Origin: an uncultured Caldilinea sp.
GTDB lineage: Bacteria; Chloroflexota; Anaerolineae; Caldilineales; Caldilineaceae
NCBI GenBank assembly: GCA_937928035.1
Contig: CALFWA010000020.1
Coordinates: 1-52,471 of the forward strand
Length of the DNA stretch: 52,471 bases
Direction of reading: 5' to 3'
The translations under genes were made by a program, and so were the position numbers. The number at the start of each line of letters is the position of its first letter. Position 1 is the stretch's first letter. The notes below the pieces were generated by a model. The model ran no database searches. It worked only from the letters and a program-made list of their open reading frames with translations, and was not told the DNA's origin. Shown piece after piece: positions 22,203 through 47,514 of the stretch.

Positions 22203-22244
22203 AGGGAGCGAATCGGTCCGTCAACCAAGAACCACCGGGGAGAC

Positions 22245-23312
<1,068 letters not shown>

Positions 23313-23579
23313 ACGCGATCTTTCTCCTGAAACTCACGCAACGCGTCCAAGTTTATGTCTATAACGAGTAGCAATCTGCTTCGATCCTTGTAGACCTGCA
23401 CAGTCCAAGCTTTTCTGTGCACCCTCGGCTCGCGCGTCCAATTCTATCCTGTCGAATACATCTGTGCATGCATTTAGACAAAATCCACTCGCATGCACCC
23501 TGCTTCGCTCTCATCCCACCCCAACGGCGGCCAGGCGCAACATAAACAGCGCCTGTTCAGGATGAGAAAATTACACTTA

Positions 23580-23588
23580 AGTATATCA
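23580..23588 (-). promoter_or_regulatory. Extended -10 promoter for the mreB operon
   Basis: On the minus strand the sequence is TGATATACT, identical to the site before the SpoIIM-family gene. The -35 region offers only a T-rich stretch (TTTTGG, 17 bp upstream). The start near 23573 would give a leader of about 260 nt to mreB. Confidence 0.5.
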
Positions 23589-23686
23589 CAGGCGAAGACT
23601 CGCCAAAAAGCGCTGCGTGTTGACGTTTATATTCTTTTGCGAAAATCCTTCGTTGCCCGCCCATTCCGCCTTTCGTCATGGCAGAG

Positions 23687-23692
23687 TATAAT
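23687..23692 (+). promoter_or_regulatory. -10 box directly before tilS
   Basis: A perfect TATAAT ends 13 bases before the tilS ATG, which would place the transcript start at about 23699. That leaves almost no leader, so tilS may be translated from a leaderless mRNA starting at GTG 23700 or ATG 23706. No convincing -35 box is at 17 bp (TTCCGC). Confidence 0.45.
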
Positions 23693-23705
23693 AATCGTTG
23701 TGGAA

Positions 23706-25274
23706 ATGAAGGTTGAAAACAAACTGTCTTTCACCGATCCTCTGCTCAGCCTGATGGCGCAGACTGCGCGTCGATACGCCCTCTTCCCCCCCCCGGCGGA
23801 GTCCTTTCGGCCGGTGATCGTCGGCGTGAGCGGCGGGGTCGACAGCGTCGTGCTCTTGCATGCGTTGGCGCAACTGGCTCCTCTCTGGCGACTCCAGTTA
23901 CATGTCGCCCACATCGATCACGCATTACGACCTTCCTCCGCTGAAGACGCCGCCTTCGTTGGCGAGCTGGCCCGGCGCATGGGAGCGCCGTTTTACACCA
24001 CTCGCCTCGATGCAGCTGCATTGCGCAATGACGCAAGCGGCCTCGAGGCGGCGGCGAGACGGGCGCGCTACCGTTTTCTGTGCGCCATCGCCCATGACGT
24101 CACACCGGACGATATGGTTCCCATCGTTGCAGTGGCGCACCACGCGAACGATCAGGCGGAGACGGTGCTGCTCCGGCTCATCCAGGGGAGTGGGGTCGAG
24201 GGATTGGCAGGCATGCGCGCCGTGACGATCCTCGATGATCCTACGCTGACGGCGAGGCCGGTTCGCCTGGTGCGTCCGTTGCTGCAGGCTTCTCGCACCC
24301 AGATCGTCGAGTACGCCCAACGCTATCTGCTTCCATGGCGCGAGGATGAAAGCAATCTCGATCTCCAGCAAACGCGCAACCTGATTCGCCATCACGTCCT
24401 GCCGGTGCTGACGCGCATCAACCCACGCGCGGTCGACGCCATTGCACGCGCAGCGGACCGGGTCGCCGAGGCTTGCGAGCGGTTGCGAGCATACGACGAA
24501 CAGACCCTGGAGGAGCTTACGCTCGAGCAAAGCTCACAGCGTATCGTGCTGCGCCTGGATGCCCTGCAAAAGATGGACGCCGCCGGCGTGCGCAGCCTTT
24601 TACACCGGTCCATGGCGCAGATGCGCATCGATCTGCGAACTATCGGGGCGGCGAAACTCGAACGGCTCGCCGACGTCATCCTGCATGCGACGCACCGCTC
24701 TGGCCCTCATCCCCTGGGAGGCGGCCTGGCCTGGAGCGTGGTTGCGCTTGAGAGCGGCGCCTTGGCCTTTTCCCTGCATCGCAGCGACGCGCTGCCCTGT
24801 GCGCCGCCGGGCCCCTGGCTGGACGCAGACCGGCGTCGGCAGGGTGAAATTCCTCTTCCGCTTGAAGGGGAGCTTACGCTGAACGGTTGGCGCCTGCAAT
24901 GCACGCTGCTCGCACCCCCAGACGTCGCAGCGGAGTGGCGCTGCAATCAGGATCGCTGGCGCGCTTTTTTCGATGCAGACAGCGTACAGACGCCTGTTCT
25001 TACAACGCCACGAGCAGGGCTGAAAATCGAACCGTTGGGAATGGCAGGGAAACATCGAGCTTTGGGCGATCTTTTCACCGACGCCAAAATTGCGCTGGCG
25101 CTGCGCGCAGGTTGGCCGTTGCTGGTGGATCGCAGCAACGATCGCGTGCTTTGGATCTGTGGATTGGCGCAGTCGCATGCCGCTCGCGTTACAGACGCAA
25201 CGCGTCAAGTTTGGATGGTACAGTGGGTGAAAGATCCGGCGGTCGTCCGATCGCAATCGTCTGACCAAAATTAA
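23706..25274 (+). CDS. tilS: tRNA(Ile)-lysidine synthase TilS
   Basis: 522 residues from the ATG at 23706 (MKVENKLSFT). The frame is open to 23493, but that part crosses the promoter region and lacks similarity. The PP-loop motif SGGVDS is at 42-47, followed by HIDHALRPSSAEDA, AHHANDQAETVLLRL and the RPLL and RNLIRHHVLP blocks of TilS. The C-terminal third contains the tRNA-binding extension with KIEPLGMAGKHRALGDLFTD. TilS ligates lysine to C34 of tRNA-Ile2 using ATP, changing AUG to AUA decoding, and is essential. The deacylase gene follows after 12 bp. Confidence 0.94.
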   Translation: MKVENKLSFTDPLLSLMAQTARRYALFPPPAESFRPVIVGVSGGVDSVVLLHALAQLAPLWRLQLHVAHIDHALRPSSAEDAAFVGELARRMGAPFYTTRLDAAALRNDASGLEAAARRARYRFLCAIAHDVTPDDMVPIVAVAHHANDQAETVLLRLIQGSGVEGLAGMRAVTILDDPTLTARPVRLVRPLLQASRTQIVEYAQRYLLPWREDESNLDLQQTRNLIRHHVLPVLTRINPRAVDAIARAADRVAEACERLRAYDEQTLEELTLEQSSQRIVLRLDALQKMDAAGVRSLLHRSMAQMRIDLRTIGAAKLERLADVILHATHRSGPHPLGGGLAWSVVALESGALAFSLHRSDALPCAPPGPWLDADRRRQGEIPLPLEGELTLNGWRLQCTLLAPPDVAAEWRCNQDRWRAFFDADSVQTPVLTTPRAGLKIEPLGMAGKHRALGDLFTDAKIALALRAGWPLLVDRSNDRVLWICGLAQSHAARVTDATRQVWMVQWVKDPAVVRSQSSDQN

Positions 25275-25286
25275 CTGGAGTTCTTC

Positions 25287-25799
<513 letters not shown>

Positions 25800-25816
25800 A
25801 CATGAACGAGCAACAG

Positions 25817-25840
25817 AGGCGGGGATATCTGTCCCCGCCT
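25817..25840. terminator. Hairpin between convergent genes
   Basis: AGGCGGGGA (25817-25825) pairs perfectly with TCCCCGCCT (25832-25840) across a six-base loop. It lies between the stop codons of the deacylase (plus) and the zinc-ribbon protein (minus). T-runs are weak on both sides, so it may work as a bidirectional terminator with modest strength. Confidence 0.6.
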
Positions 25841-25842
25841 TC

Positions 25843-26493
<651 letters not shown>

Positions 26494-26537
26494 GTTTACT
26501 CCAAGCCTACGGCTTGCGCCGTGTAAAGTTTTGAAGG

Positions 26538-26566
26538 ATTATAACGCACAGGTTCACGAACCCCAA
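26538..26566 (-). promoter_or_regulatory. Promoter of the zinc-ribbon gene
   Basis: On the minus strand: TTGGGG (26566-26561), 17-bp spacer, perfect TATAAT (26543-26538). Start expected near 26531, about 45 nt before the ATG. Confidence 0.65.
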
Positions 26567-26634
26567 ACGAGGTCGCCTCTTCCGAAGTTCCAGTGTCGGC
26601 GACGCATCTCGCAGGCTTGCACCACCCAAATGAT

Positions 26635-26663
26635 TTGACAGAAGATCGGTCGCATGCTATAGT
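26635..26663 (+). promoter_or_regulatory. Strong promoter of the amino-acid ABC transporter operon
   Basis: TTGACA (26635-26640), exactly 17 bp, then TATAGT (26658-26663) preceded by TGC, so both a consensus -35 and an extended -10 are present. The start near 26670 gives a leader of about 183 nt to the ATG at 26853, where AAAGGAGA is an excellent ribosome-binding site. Confidence 0.8.
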
Positions 26664-26852
26664 TCGTCGCACCCGAAGACCGTCCAGAGAAGACAATCAT
26701 CCGTAGCGAGCGAAGGTTTGAACGCCTGTTCGCCGGTCCTGCCCAGTTTTCAGCGGACTCAGCGTCGTTGTGCAGACTCTAACCCGATTTCTCTGCTTTC
26801 TCTGCTAAATTCATCTTGAATGTTTCAACTACACAAACTAAAGGAGAACGCC

Positions 26853-27947
<1,095 letters not shown>

Positions 27948-27961
27948 ATCGAACAAGTGCA

Positions 27962-27999
27962 GAAGAAATCTTCCAGGGAACTCCCTGGAAGATTTCTTC
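27962..27999 (+). terminator. 18-bp hairpin between the receptor and permease genes
   Basis: Perfect inverted repeat: GAAGAAATCTTCCAGGGA (27962-27979) and its complement (27982-27999) with two bases between. It begins 14 bp after the receptor stop codon. The right arm ends GATTTCTTC, so some U-richness is built into the stem itself, but no free T-run follows. Such structures after binding-protein genes usually stabilise the receptor mRNA and lower read-through to the membrane components. Confidence 0.65.
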
Positions 28000-28043
28000 A
28001 TCATAAAGGGAGACGCTTTGCGAGATCAGAATCTCAAGCGCTT

Positions 28044-29477
<1,434 letters not shown>

Positions 29478-29516
29478 CGGATCAGAGAGGCAAGGGCAAG
29501 GCAGAGGAGTGCACCG

Positions 29517-30779
29517 ATGACGACGGAAATTCGCTCAACCACTTGGGTCAACACCGATCACCCTGCGCCTGCGCAAAAGCCGCCCGTCACCGAGGTCGGC
29601 GTGATCGGCTGGCTGCGCGCCAATCTGTTCAGCAGCGTCGGCAACACGATTCTGACGCTGGTCACGGCGGTGGCGCTCTATTTTATTGTCACCGGCCTGG
29701 TGCGTTGGGTGTCCGGTGCGTTTTGGCAGCCGGTGTGGGAAAATCGCAAACTCTTCGCCGTTGGCCTCTACCCGATTGCACAGATGTGGCAGCCGGCGGC
29801 GGTACTGCTGATGGTCAGTGCGCTCTTTGGCTTGAGCGCCGGCCGATGGGGCAGCATCATGCGCAATTTAGGCGTCGGTCTCGCAGCGTTGCTTCTGCTC
29901 TTTGCCATTATTCCGATCGGCGCGCAGGCGCAACTGGTGATGGCGGCAGGATTGGGACTGTTGTTGATAGGTTATATTGCGGGTGCGCGCGTCCCAATTG
30001 CCAGCAGATGGCTTGCACTGGCTTGGGTTCTCAGCATGCCGGCCACGTTTATCTTGCTCGCCGGAGGGCTTAACCTGCCGGCGCTGGGCGTTCGCTGGCA
30101 GTTTGTGCCGTTCGTCGAAGTCAACCTGTGGGGCGGCCTGATGTTGACGATGTTGCTGGCGGTCGTCGGCATTGCCCTGAGCTTTCCGATCGGCGTGTTG
30201 CTTGCACTGGGAAGGCGCAGCAAATTGCCGGTCATCAAATGGTTCTGCGTTGGCTACATCGAGTTGATCCGCGGCGTGCCGTTGATCACGTTGCTGTTCA
30301 TGGGGATGACCATGCTGCCGCTCTTTTTGCCGAGCGGCTGGGGCAACCCTTCCCTGCTCGTGCGGGCGATGACGGCCATCACGCTCTTCAGCGCCGCCTA
30401 TTTGGCGGAAAATGTGCGCGGCGGCTTGCAGGCCATTCCCAAAGGCCAGTACGAGGCCGCGGATGCACTCGGCTTGAGCGCGTTCGACAGCCTGCGTTTT
30501 ATCATCTTGCCACAGGCGTTGACCAAGGTGATTCCGGCTATCGTCGGCCAGTTCATCGGCCTTTTCAAGGACACCTCCCTGGCCTCGCTGGTCGGCCTGC
30601 TGGAGCTGGTCGCCGTCGGCAAAGCGGTCATCCAACAGCCGGAATGGTTGGGCACGCCCGGCGGGATCGCAAGAGAGGTGTACGTGTTCATTGCGGTGGT
30701 TTTCTTCGTCTTCAGCTATGGCATGAGCTTCGCCAGCCGCAAGCTGGAGAGCAAACTCGGTTTCGGAAAACGGCAGTAA
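29517..30779 (+). CDS. Amino-acid ABC transporter permease (AapM-like)
   Basis: 420 residues with GAGGAG-like AGAGGAG site before the ATG. About eight to nine hydrophobic segments; the AapM/BztC-type N-terminal half (VIGWLRANLFSSVGNTILT) precedes the HisM-type core VNLWGGLMLTMLLAVVGIAL, YIELIRGVPLITLLFMGMTM, and the EAA loop GLQAIPKGQYEAADALGLSA. It pairs with the AapQ-like permease 39 bp upstream to make the heterodimeric channel. Nothing is missing from the core motifs. Confidence 0.92.
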   Translation: MTTEIRSTTWVNTDHPAPAQKPPVTEVGVIGWLRANLFSSVGNTILTLVTAVALYFIVTGLVRWVSGAFWQPVWENRKLFAVGLYPIAQMWQPAAVLLMVSALFGLSAGRWGSIMRNLGVGLAALLLLFAIIPIGAQAQLVMAAGLGLLLIGYIAGARVPIASRWLALAWVLSMPATFILLAGGLNLPALGVRWQFVPFVEVNLWGGLMLTMLLAVVGIALSFPIGVLLALGRRSKLPVIKWFCVGYIELIRGVPLITLLFMGMTMLPLFLPSGWGNPSLLVRAMTAITLFSAAYLAENVRGGLQAIPKGQYEAADALGLSAFDSLRFIILPQALTKVIPAIVGQFIGLFKDTSLASLVGLLELVAVGKAVIQQPEWLGTPGGIAREVYVFIAVVFFVFSYGMSFASRKLESKLGFGKRQ

Positions 30780-30856
30780 GAAGTAAAATTTTGAGATGCG
30801 CCTCAAGGGACGCATCGCCCAAAGATAAATGCATTTTAGACCGGGAAACGACGCAT

Positions 30857-31609
<753 letters not shown>

Positions 31610-31626
31610 TGTGGCTTGGTGCGTGT

Positions 31627-31658
31627 TGCGTGGTGCGCGTTGCATTGTGCGCCACGCA
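31627..31658. terminator. Hairpin between the ABC operon and the glycerol operon
   Basis: TGCGTGGTGCGC (31627-31638) pairs with GTGCGCCACGCA (31647-31658) over 12 bp with two G-T pairs and an eight-base loop. It lies between the two converging stop codons, suiting a bidirectional terminator, though neither side has a T-run. Confidence 0.5.
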
Positions 31659-31665
31659 CCGCCGA

Positions 31666-32733
<1,068 letters not shown>

Positions 32734-32741
32734 GTCAGCGT

Positions 32742-34016
<1,275 letters not shown>

Positions 34017-34040
34017 ATAAATTCTCCGATTAATAGGAAA

Positions 34041-35305
34041 CTACGCATGTGCGAAACTTCCGAGTTTGATTGCCTCCACCGCTGCCACGGCGCTGGCGAT
34101 GGCGACACCCTCCAGGCTGCGCTCTGCGATCGGGTCAGCGTGCGCCAGCAGGCCGCCGGCAGCCCAAAGGTTAGTGTACACGACGTTGCCTGCGACATCG
34201 ATGGGCTGGAAGGCGTCGTTGACGGCCACGCCCCCGCGCAGCGCCGGATGCCCTCGCGGGTCAAGGAAGAGGGGGCGGAACCATCGCCGACGATCCTGGG
34301 GCGTGGTGAGCGGCAGGTCGAAAATCGTCTCCCAGAAGCGGCCGGAGGGGTTGCTGTCGAAGCCGCCGCCGAGCACGCCTCCCGTGGCCAGCAGAAAAGC
34401 CTTGGCCCGGTGCTTGAGCGGGCGCGCGCTGGTCGCCGTCTCCACCAACTCGATCACGCCATCCTGGGCGTGAAAACCGATCGCTTCCATCCCTATCTCG
34501 ACGCGCACGCCTCGCTCTTCCAGGCAGCGACGCAGCGCCGTCGCCAGCCGAATGCCGGGGACGCTGGGCGGCAGCGTAGCGATCTCGAAGACGGCGGCGT
34601 TCAGCTCCTGTGTGAGCGCAGTCAACACCCAAGAATGCGCCTCTCGTCCCAAAATAGCGGGCAGCCCAATGCGCTCCCCCGGCTTAACGACCAGCCTGAG
34701 CGCGTCGATCAGGCGCTGTTGCGTCTTCGGCTCGTCGAGCGCCTCCGCCAGTTGCACGGTGTTGCGGTCGCGACGTTCGCTGAGCACGCTCCACGGCAAG
34801 ACGGCTGCACGCGCAGCCTGCCCTTGCGCCTCAAGGTTGCGGGCGATCAGGTGAGGGTAGAAGTCGCGCATGCCCTGAAAACCGACGATGACCATCGGTC
34901 GCCCATCCTCTGCGTCGCCGGCGCGTTGGCCGGCCGGCAACAGATAGCTGGGGCGCCAGGCGCCCACGGGAGAGGGCGTGAGCGCATTGTCGCCATCTCT
35001 GCGACCGCCGTAGTCGAGTCCAAGTTCGGCGGTGCGAATGCGAAACCACTCGATCGCTTCCTGGGCGCGTTCGACGCCGACGATTCGGTAGGGATGGCGC
35101 TCCGGCAGCTCGTGGATGCGCTCCCAAGGGCGCTGCACGGCGCGTTCTTCCGCACCGAGGTAACCCAGGATGTCGATGGTTCCCGGCGTCCAGTAGAGCG
35201 CGCCCATGCCCTTGGCGATGACCTTGACGCGCAGGCCGGCCTCCGCCGCGCGCAGCGCGGCCATCAAGCCTGTCAATCCTGCGCCAATCACAAGCAGGTC
35301 CAACA

Positions 35306-35309
<4 letters not shown>
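34041..35309 (-). CDS. glpB: Anaerobic-type glycerol-3-phosphate dehydrogenase subunit B
   Basis: 422 residues. It starts MMLDLLVIGAGLTGLMAALR, a FAD/NAD-type dinucleotide fold, and continues IAKGMGALYWTPGTIDILGY, characteristic of GlpB. The gene overlaps glpA by an ATGA. GlpB with GlpA forms the catalytic dimer, GlpB being thought to carry FMN or a flavin relay. The C terminus has NLWAAGGLLAHADP with the second dinucleotide strand. Confidence 0.92.
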
Positions 35310-39603
<4,294 letters not shown>

Positions 39604-39607
39604 TGGT

Positions 39608-41122
<1,515 letters not shown>

Positions 41123-41178
41123 CGAAGCGCTCCCTTGCTGTGATGGGTTGATTGAGATTCAGCGGCGATTTGTCGTTG

Positions 41179-41877
41179 TCATCCGCCGCTGTTGATTTCG
41201 GCAATTGCGTCCGGCTGCGCAGCCTGGCAAACGGCTTCGGCGGCGCTCGAAACCAGCAAATAGGCCGAGGTGGCGCCGGGGTCCTGATGACCGATGCTGC
41301 GCGGCCCTAGATAGCTGGCGCGGCCTTTGCTGGCCTGCATCGGGATCGTGGCTTTCATGCCCTCTTCGGCCGCCCGCATCGCCGCCTGCATCGCCTCGCA
41401 CAAAGAGGCGTGATCCTCCAGCGCACGCTGAAGCGCCACCATAGCCGGCAGCAGCGCATCCACCATCGTCTTATCTCCGATGCGGGCGCTGCCGCGCTGG
41501 CGCACGCCGTCGACGCCAGCCGCAAGCGCAGCGGCGAACTCCTCGTTCGTCAATTCGCTTTTTCCAGAGGACGCCACGCCCATGCGCAGAAACAGCGTGC
41601 CATAGAGCGGGCCGCTGGCGCCTCCCACTTTGGAAAGCAAGGTCATGCCGATCGTTTTAAAGAGCGCGCCGAGGTCTTCATCGACGTATACAGCCAGTCG
41701 CCTCCGCACTTCTTCCATGCCGCGCGCCATGTTGATGCCATGGTCGGCGTCGCCGATGGCGGCGTCGAGCGCCGTCAGCATCTCCTTGTTCTCCAGGATT
41801 TTATCGGCGAAACGGAGCATCCAATCAACTAGAACTGCGCTTTCCACCCTGGCGTTCGAGATCATGATGTTTTTCAT
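41179..41877 (-). CDS. dhaL: Dihydroxyacetone kinase subunit L (ADP-binding)
   Basis: 232 residues. The ADP/Mg site appears as GDADHG (42-47), with KVGGASGPLYGTLF, GDKTMVDALLP and the DPGATSAYLL end. In PTS-type systems DhaL keeps ADP bound and is rephosphorylated by DhaM rather than exchanging with ATP. It lies 43 bp after dhaK. The first residues (MKNIMISNARVE) offer a second ATG at codon 5; the ribosome-binding site is weak for both. Confidence 0.93.
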   Translation of the reverse strand: MKNIMISNARVESAVLVDWMLRFADKILENKEMLTALDAAIGDADHGINMARGMEEVRRRLAVYVDEDLGALFKTIGMTLLSKVGGASGPLYGTLFLRMGVASSGKSELTNEEFAAALAAGVDGVRQRGSARIGDKTMVDALLPAMVALQRALEDHASLCEAMQAAMRAAEEGMKATIPMQASKGRASYLGPRSIGHQDPGATSAYLLVSSAAEAVCQAAQPDAIAEINSGG

Positions 41878-41920
41878 TTTAAACAGACATCTTCAGAACA
41901 AGCACGCAAATCGAAACGGT

Positions 41921-42912
<992 letters not shown>

Positions 42913-42916
<4 letters not shown>

Positions 42917-43530
42917 GGTTGTGCGTTATCGCTGAGCACTTGCTCCACGATTTTACGCGCCTGCGCCGCTGCAAGCGCCCGATGACTGACCCGGTTTTTG
43001 ACCTCGATAGGAAGCTCCGCCAGCGTGGCGTTGAGGGAGGGCGCCCAAAAGATCGGATCGTATCCAAAACCGCCGTTCCCGCGCGGGGCGGTCAAAATGA
43101 CGCCTTCAATCACCCCCTCGGCAGTCCAGGCTTTGCCGTTCGGCCGGGCGATGGCGACGACGCAGCGAAAGCGGGCGGTGCGCCTCTCCATAGGCGTCCC
43201 CTCCAGCTCGCGCAGCAACAGCAGATAGCGCTCCCGGTCGCTCAACCCTTCCCCACCGTAGTGCGCCGAATGGACGCCGGGCCGCCCGCCTAAGGCGTCG
43301 ACTTCCAGACCGCTGTCATCTGCCCAGGTCAGCAGATTTGTGCGCACTGCATAGAATTGCGCTTTCAACAGCGCGTTCTCGGCAAATGTAGCGCCCGTCT
43401 CCGGGGCAACCTCCTTCACGCCGACCTGATCGAGCCGGACGACCTCCACCGGCAGATCGCCGAGGAGATGGGCGTATTCGCGCGCTTTTCCTGGGTTATG
43501 GGTGGCGACCAACAACGTGAGTTTGTGCAT
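42913..43530 (-). CDS. rdgB: Non-canonical purine NTP pyrophosphatase, RdgB/HAM1 family
   Basis: 205 residues. ATHNPGK at 9-15, ADDSGLEVDALGG (about 69-81), HSAHYGG and FGYDPIFW are the family hallmarks. It hydrolyses dITP, XTP and similar nucleotides to the monophosphate, protecting DNA and RNA. It is the first gene of the minus-strand unit that continues into dhaK by overlapping ATGA, an unusual head gene for a glycerol operon. A candidate promoter lies at about 43576-43581. Confidence 0.95.
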
Positions 43531-43555
43531 TCATTCACCAACCGGCCTTTTGAAA

Positions 43556-43585
43556 TTGTTGACCCTCTGAATGCTATCATATAAT
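43556..43585 (+). promoter_or_regulatory. Promoter for prs, overlapping a divergent promoter
   Basis: Plus strand: TTGTTG (43556-43561), 18-bp spacer, perfect TATAAT (43580-43585). The start near 43592 gives a leader of about 90 nt to the prs ATG. On the minus strand, TATGAT (43581-43576) overlaps the same bases and could serve rdgB, so the two directions may compete for RNA polymerase. Confidence 0.6.
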
Positions 43586-43683
43586 TGCTGTTGGTGGTAG
43601 CTGCGCACGGACACGTTTCCCAGGCGCGTAGCTGCACGATCAGGGTGTTGGGGTAGAAAACCATCGCAATTGAGAGGCGTTTC

Positions 43684-44640
<957 letters not shown>

Positions 44641-44674
44641 GTGCATGTCTTGAATGCATAAGGAGGCGACCATC

Positions 44675-45118
<444 letters not shown>

Positions 45119-45148
45119 AAGACCAATCCATCGTAAGAAGGTTGTCAG

Positions 45149-45670
45149 ATGAGCGAACGAACGGTTACATTTCGCGACAAAGCCCTGACCGTCATCGGCC
45201 CTGAGTTAAAGCCGGGCGATCGGGCGCCGGAAGTGGAATTATCGACCGGCTTTCTGGCCAAATCAAAGCTGCTCGCCGACACCGCCGGCAAAATCCGTCT
45301 GGTCAGTGTCGTGCCAAGCATCGACACCAGCGTCTGCGACGCACAGACGCGTCGCATGAATGAAGAGGCCGCTCGGCTGGGCGAGGACGTAGTCGTGATC
45401 ACCGTGAGCGCCGACCTGCCGATGGCGCAGAAACGATGGTGCGGCGCCGCCGGCGTCGATCGTGTGGTGATGCTCTCCGACTACATGGGGCTGGAATTCG
45501 GCAAAACATACGGCGTCGCCGTGCCGGAGCTCGGCGTCGATCAACGCGCCATCTTTGTGATCGACGCTAACGACGTCATCCACTACGTGGAATATGTGCC
45601 GGCCATCGGCCAACATCCCAACTATGAGACGGCGCTGGAGGCGGTGCGCTCCTTATTAAGTTCCCAGTGA
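45149..45670 (+). CDS. tpx: Thiol peroxidase (Tpx)
   Basis: 173 residues. The peroxidatic cysteine is Cys 63 in PSIDTSVCDAQTR and the resolving one Cys 98 in RWCGAAG, the two-Cys arrangement of Tpx. It reduces hydroperoxides with thioredoxin as donor in the cytoplasm. It is the third gene of the prs-bactofilin-tpx run, 30 bp after the bactofilin stop. Confidence 0.94.
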   Translation: MSERTVTFRDKALTVIGPELKPGDRAPEVELSTGFLAKSKLLADTAGKIRLVSVVPSIDTSVCDAQTRRMNEEAARLGEDVVVITVSADLPMAQKRWCGAAGVDRVVMLSDYMGLEFGKTYGVAVPELGVDQRAIFVIDANDVIHYVEYVPAIGQHPNYETALEAVRSLLSSQ

Positions 45671-45899
45671 GAAATGCGGGCTTGGGTCATAGGGCGTGGC
45701 GGCCTCCCATGTTGACGCTGCGTCCAGAAGAACGACGCGACCGGTGCACCTTCCAGGAAGCTTGATGTTTTTAACAGGGTCATCAAGGCCATCCTCGTAG
45801 CTGCGGCTGCGAGCCGCAGATCCTGGCACACCGTTATGTCACACCGGAGGCGATGACCTTCGTGAACACATCAACTGCTGCTCGCAGCTGCGCATTGTA
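45671..45899. other. Intergenic region with small hairpins
   Basis: 229 bp between tpx and the small membrane protein. It has a short perfect inverted repeat, CTGCGGCT (45801-45808) and AGCCGCAG (45812-45819), and a looser one (CTTGATG at 45761-45767 with CATCAAG at 45781-45787). A minus-strand reading frame of 69 codons inside it has no coding character. I see no RNA gene. Confidence 0.5.
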
Positions 45900-46277
45900 T
45901 CATTCGATCCAGCGCTCCTCTTCGCCGACCAGCTTAAAGCGTCGTTGTGTGGGCGTTTGGAGCCAAGGGGAGACTGCGTAGCCCCGCGAGTCGAAAGAAC
46001 CTCCCCCGCTCGGTGCGGGCGAATGCCCCGTCAAGACGATCACCGGCGGCGGATAGACAGGCTGCGCCGGCTCCGTCCTGACGCGCTCAATGTGTTCATC
46101 CTCGTCTTCACGGCGACGTCCGCTCGCCACCAGGATCAACGAGACCGGAACGCTGGCGAGCACGCCTAGCACGATTCCGATCGCCATCCCCAACGCATCG
46201 GCGCTCAGCCGCTCGCCCAGCCGCCACACCACCATGCTTACAACAAGCAACAGCAACAATAGGAAAACTCGCCGCAT
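45900..46277 (-). CDS. Small two-helix membrane protein in the FtsK-like unit
   Basis: 125 residues from the ATG at 46277, preceded by AAGGAGG nine bases upstream; the open frame extends to 46385 but overlaps the FtsK-like gene. Two hydrophobic helices (about 4-18 and 26-52, MAIGIVLGVLASVPVSLILVA) are followed by a charged arginine/glutamate segment and a proline-rich cytoplasmic-type tail. No family was recognised. It starts 55 bp after the FtsK-like stop and shares its LexA-like promoter, so it may be damage-induced. SOS-induced membrane peptides in other phyla (YneA, DidA) block division; a comparable role is only a hypothesis here. Confidence 0.7.
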   Translation of the reverse strand: MRRVFLLLLLLVVSMVVWRLGERLSADALGMAIGIVLGVLASVPVSLILVASGRRREDEDEHIERVRTEPAQPVYPPPVIVLTGHSPAPSGGGSFDSRGYAVSPWLQTPTQRRFKLVGEEERWIE

Positions 46278-46332
46278 CGTTTTGACCCTCCTTGTAGCAT
46301 GCGTCCGCAGCCCCTTGACGCCTGACAAACCT

Positions 46333-47379
<1,047 letters not shown>

Positions 47380-47400
47380 GATTCACCTCACGTATAGTCG

Positions 47401-47429
47401 ATTGTATAGAACATATGTTCTAATGTCAA
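47401..47429 (-). promoter_or_regulatory. Promoter with LexA-like operator before the FtsK-like gene
   Basis: On the minus strand: TTGACA (47429-47424), a 17-bp spacer, TACAAT (47406-47401), which is close to the sigma-70 consensus. The 16-bp perfect palindrome TAGAACATATGTTCTA (47407-47422) fills the spacer. Its GAAC-N4-GTTC core is the LexA/DinR box of Firmicutes and Actinobacteria, and such boxes are also reported for Chloroflexi. A bound dimer here would block RNA polymerase directly. Confidence 0.75.
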
Positions 47430-47514
47430 GAGCATAGCGCACGCATTTTTTCGCCAGCCGTTTGACAACGTCGCCCTCCCCAGAGCACAGTACAGCGAAC
47501 CGACGATAAAATCT

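Larger units (their letters stand above)
23313..23705. other. Intergenic region between mreB and tilS
   Basis: 393 bp without a convincing gene. It holds the two divergent promoter candidates listed separately and, within the mreB leader, a small inverted repeat (TGCACAG at 23397-23403 against CTGTGCA at 23415-23421). No known riboswitch or RNA gene was recognised. The open frame that precedes tilS from 23493 shows no coding character. Confidence 0.6.

Noticed and set aside
26670..26852. Long leader of the amino-acid transporter as a possible riboswitch
   Set aside because: No conserved aptamer pattern or terminator/antiterminator pair could be drawn.
45622..45831. 69-codon minus-strand frame in the gap after tpx
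   Set aside because: Overlaps the tpx end, shows no ribosome site and no recognisable sequence.
47462..47496. TTGACA at 47462 as promoter of the split hydrolase
   Set aside because: No -10 box at proper spacing; TACAGC is 23 bp away.
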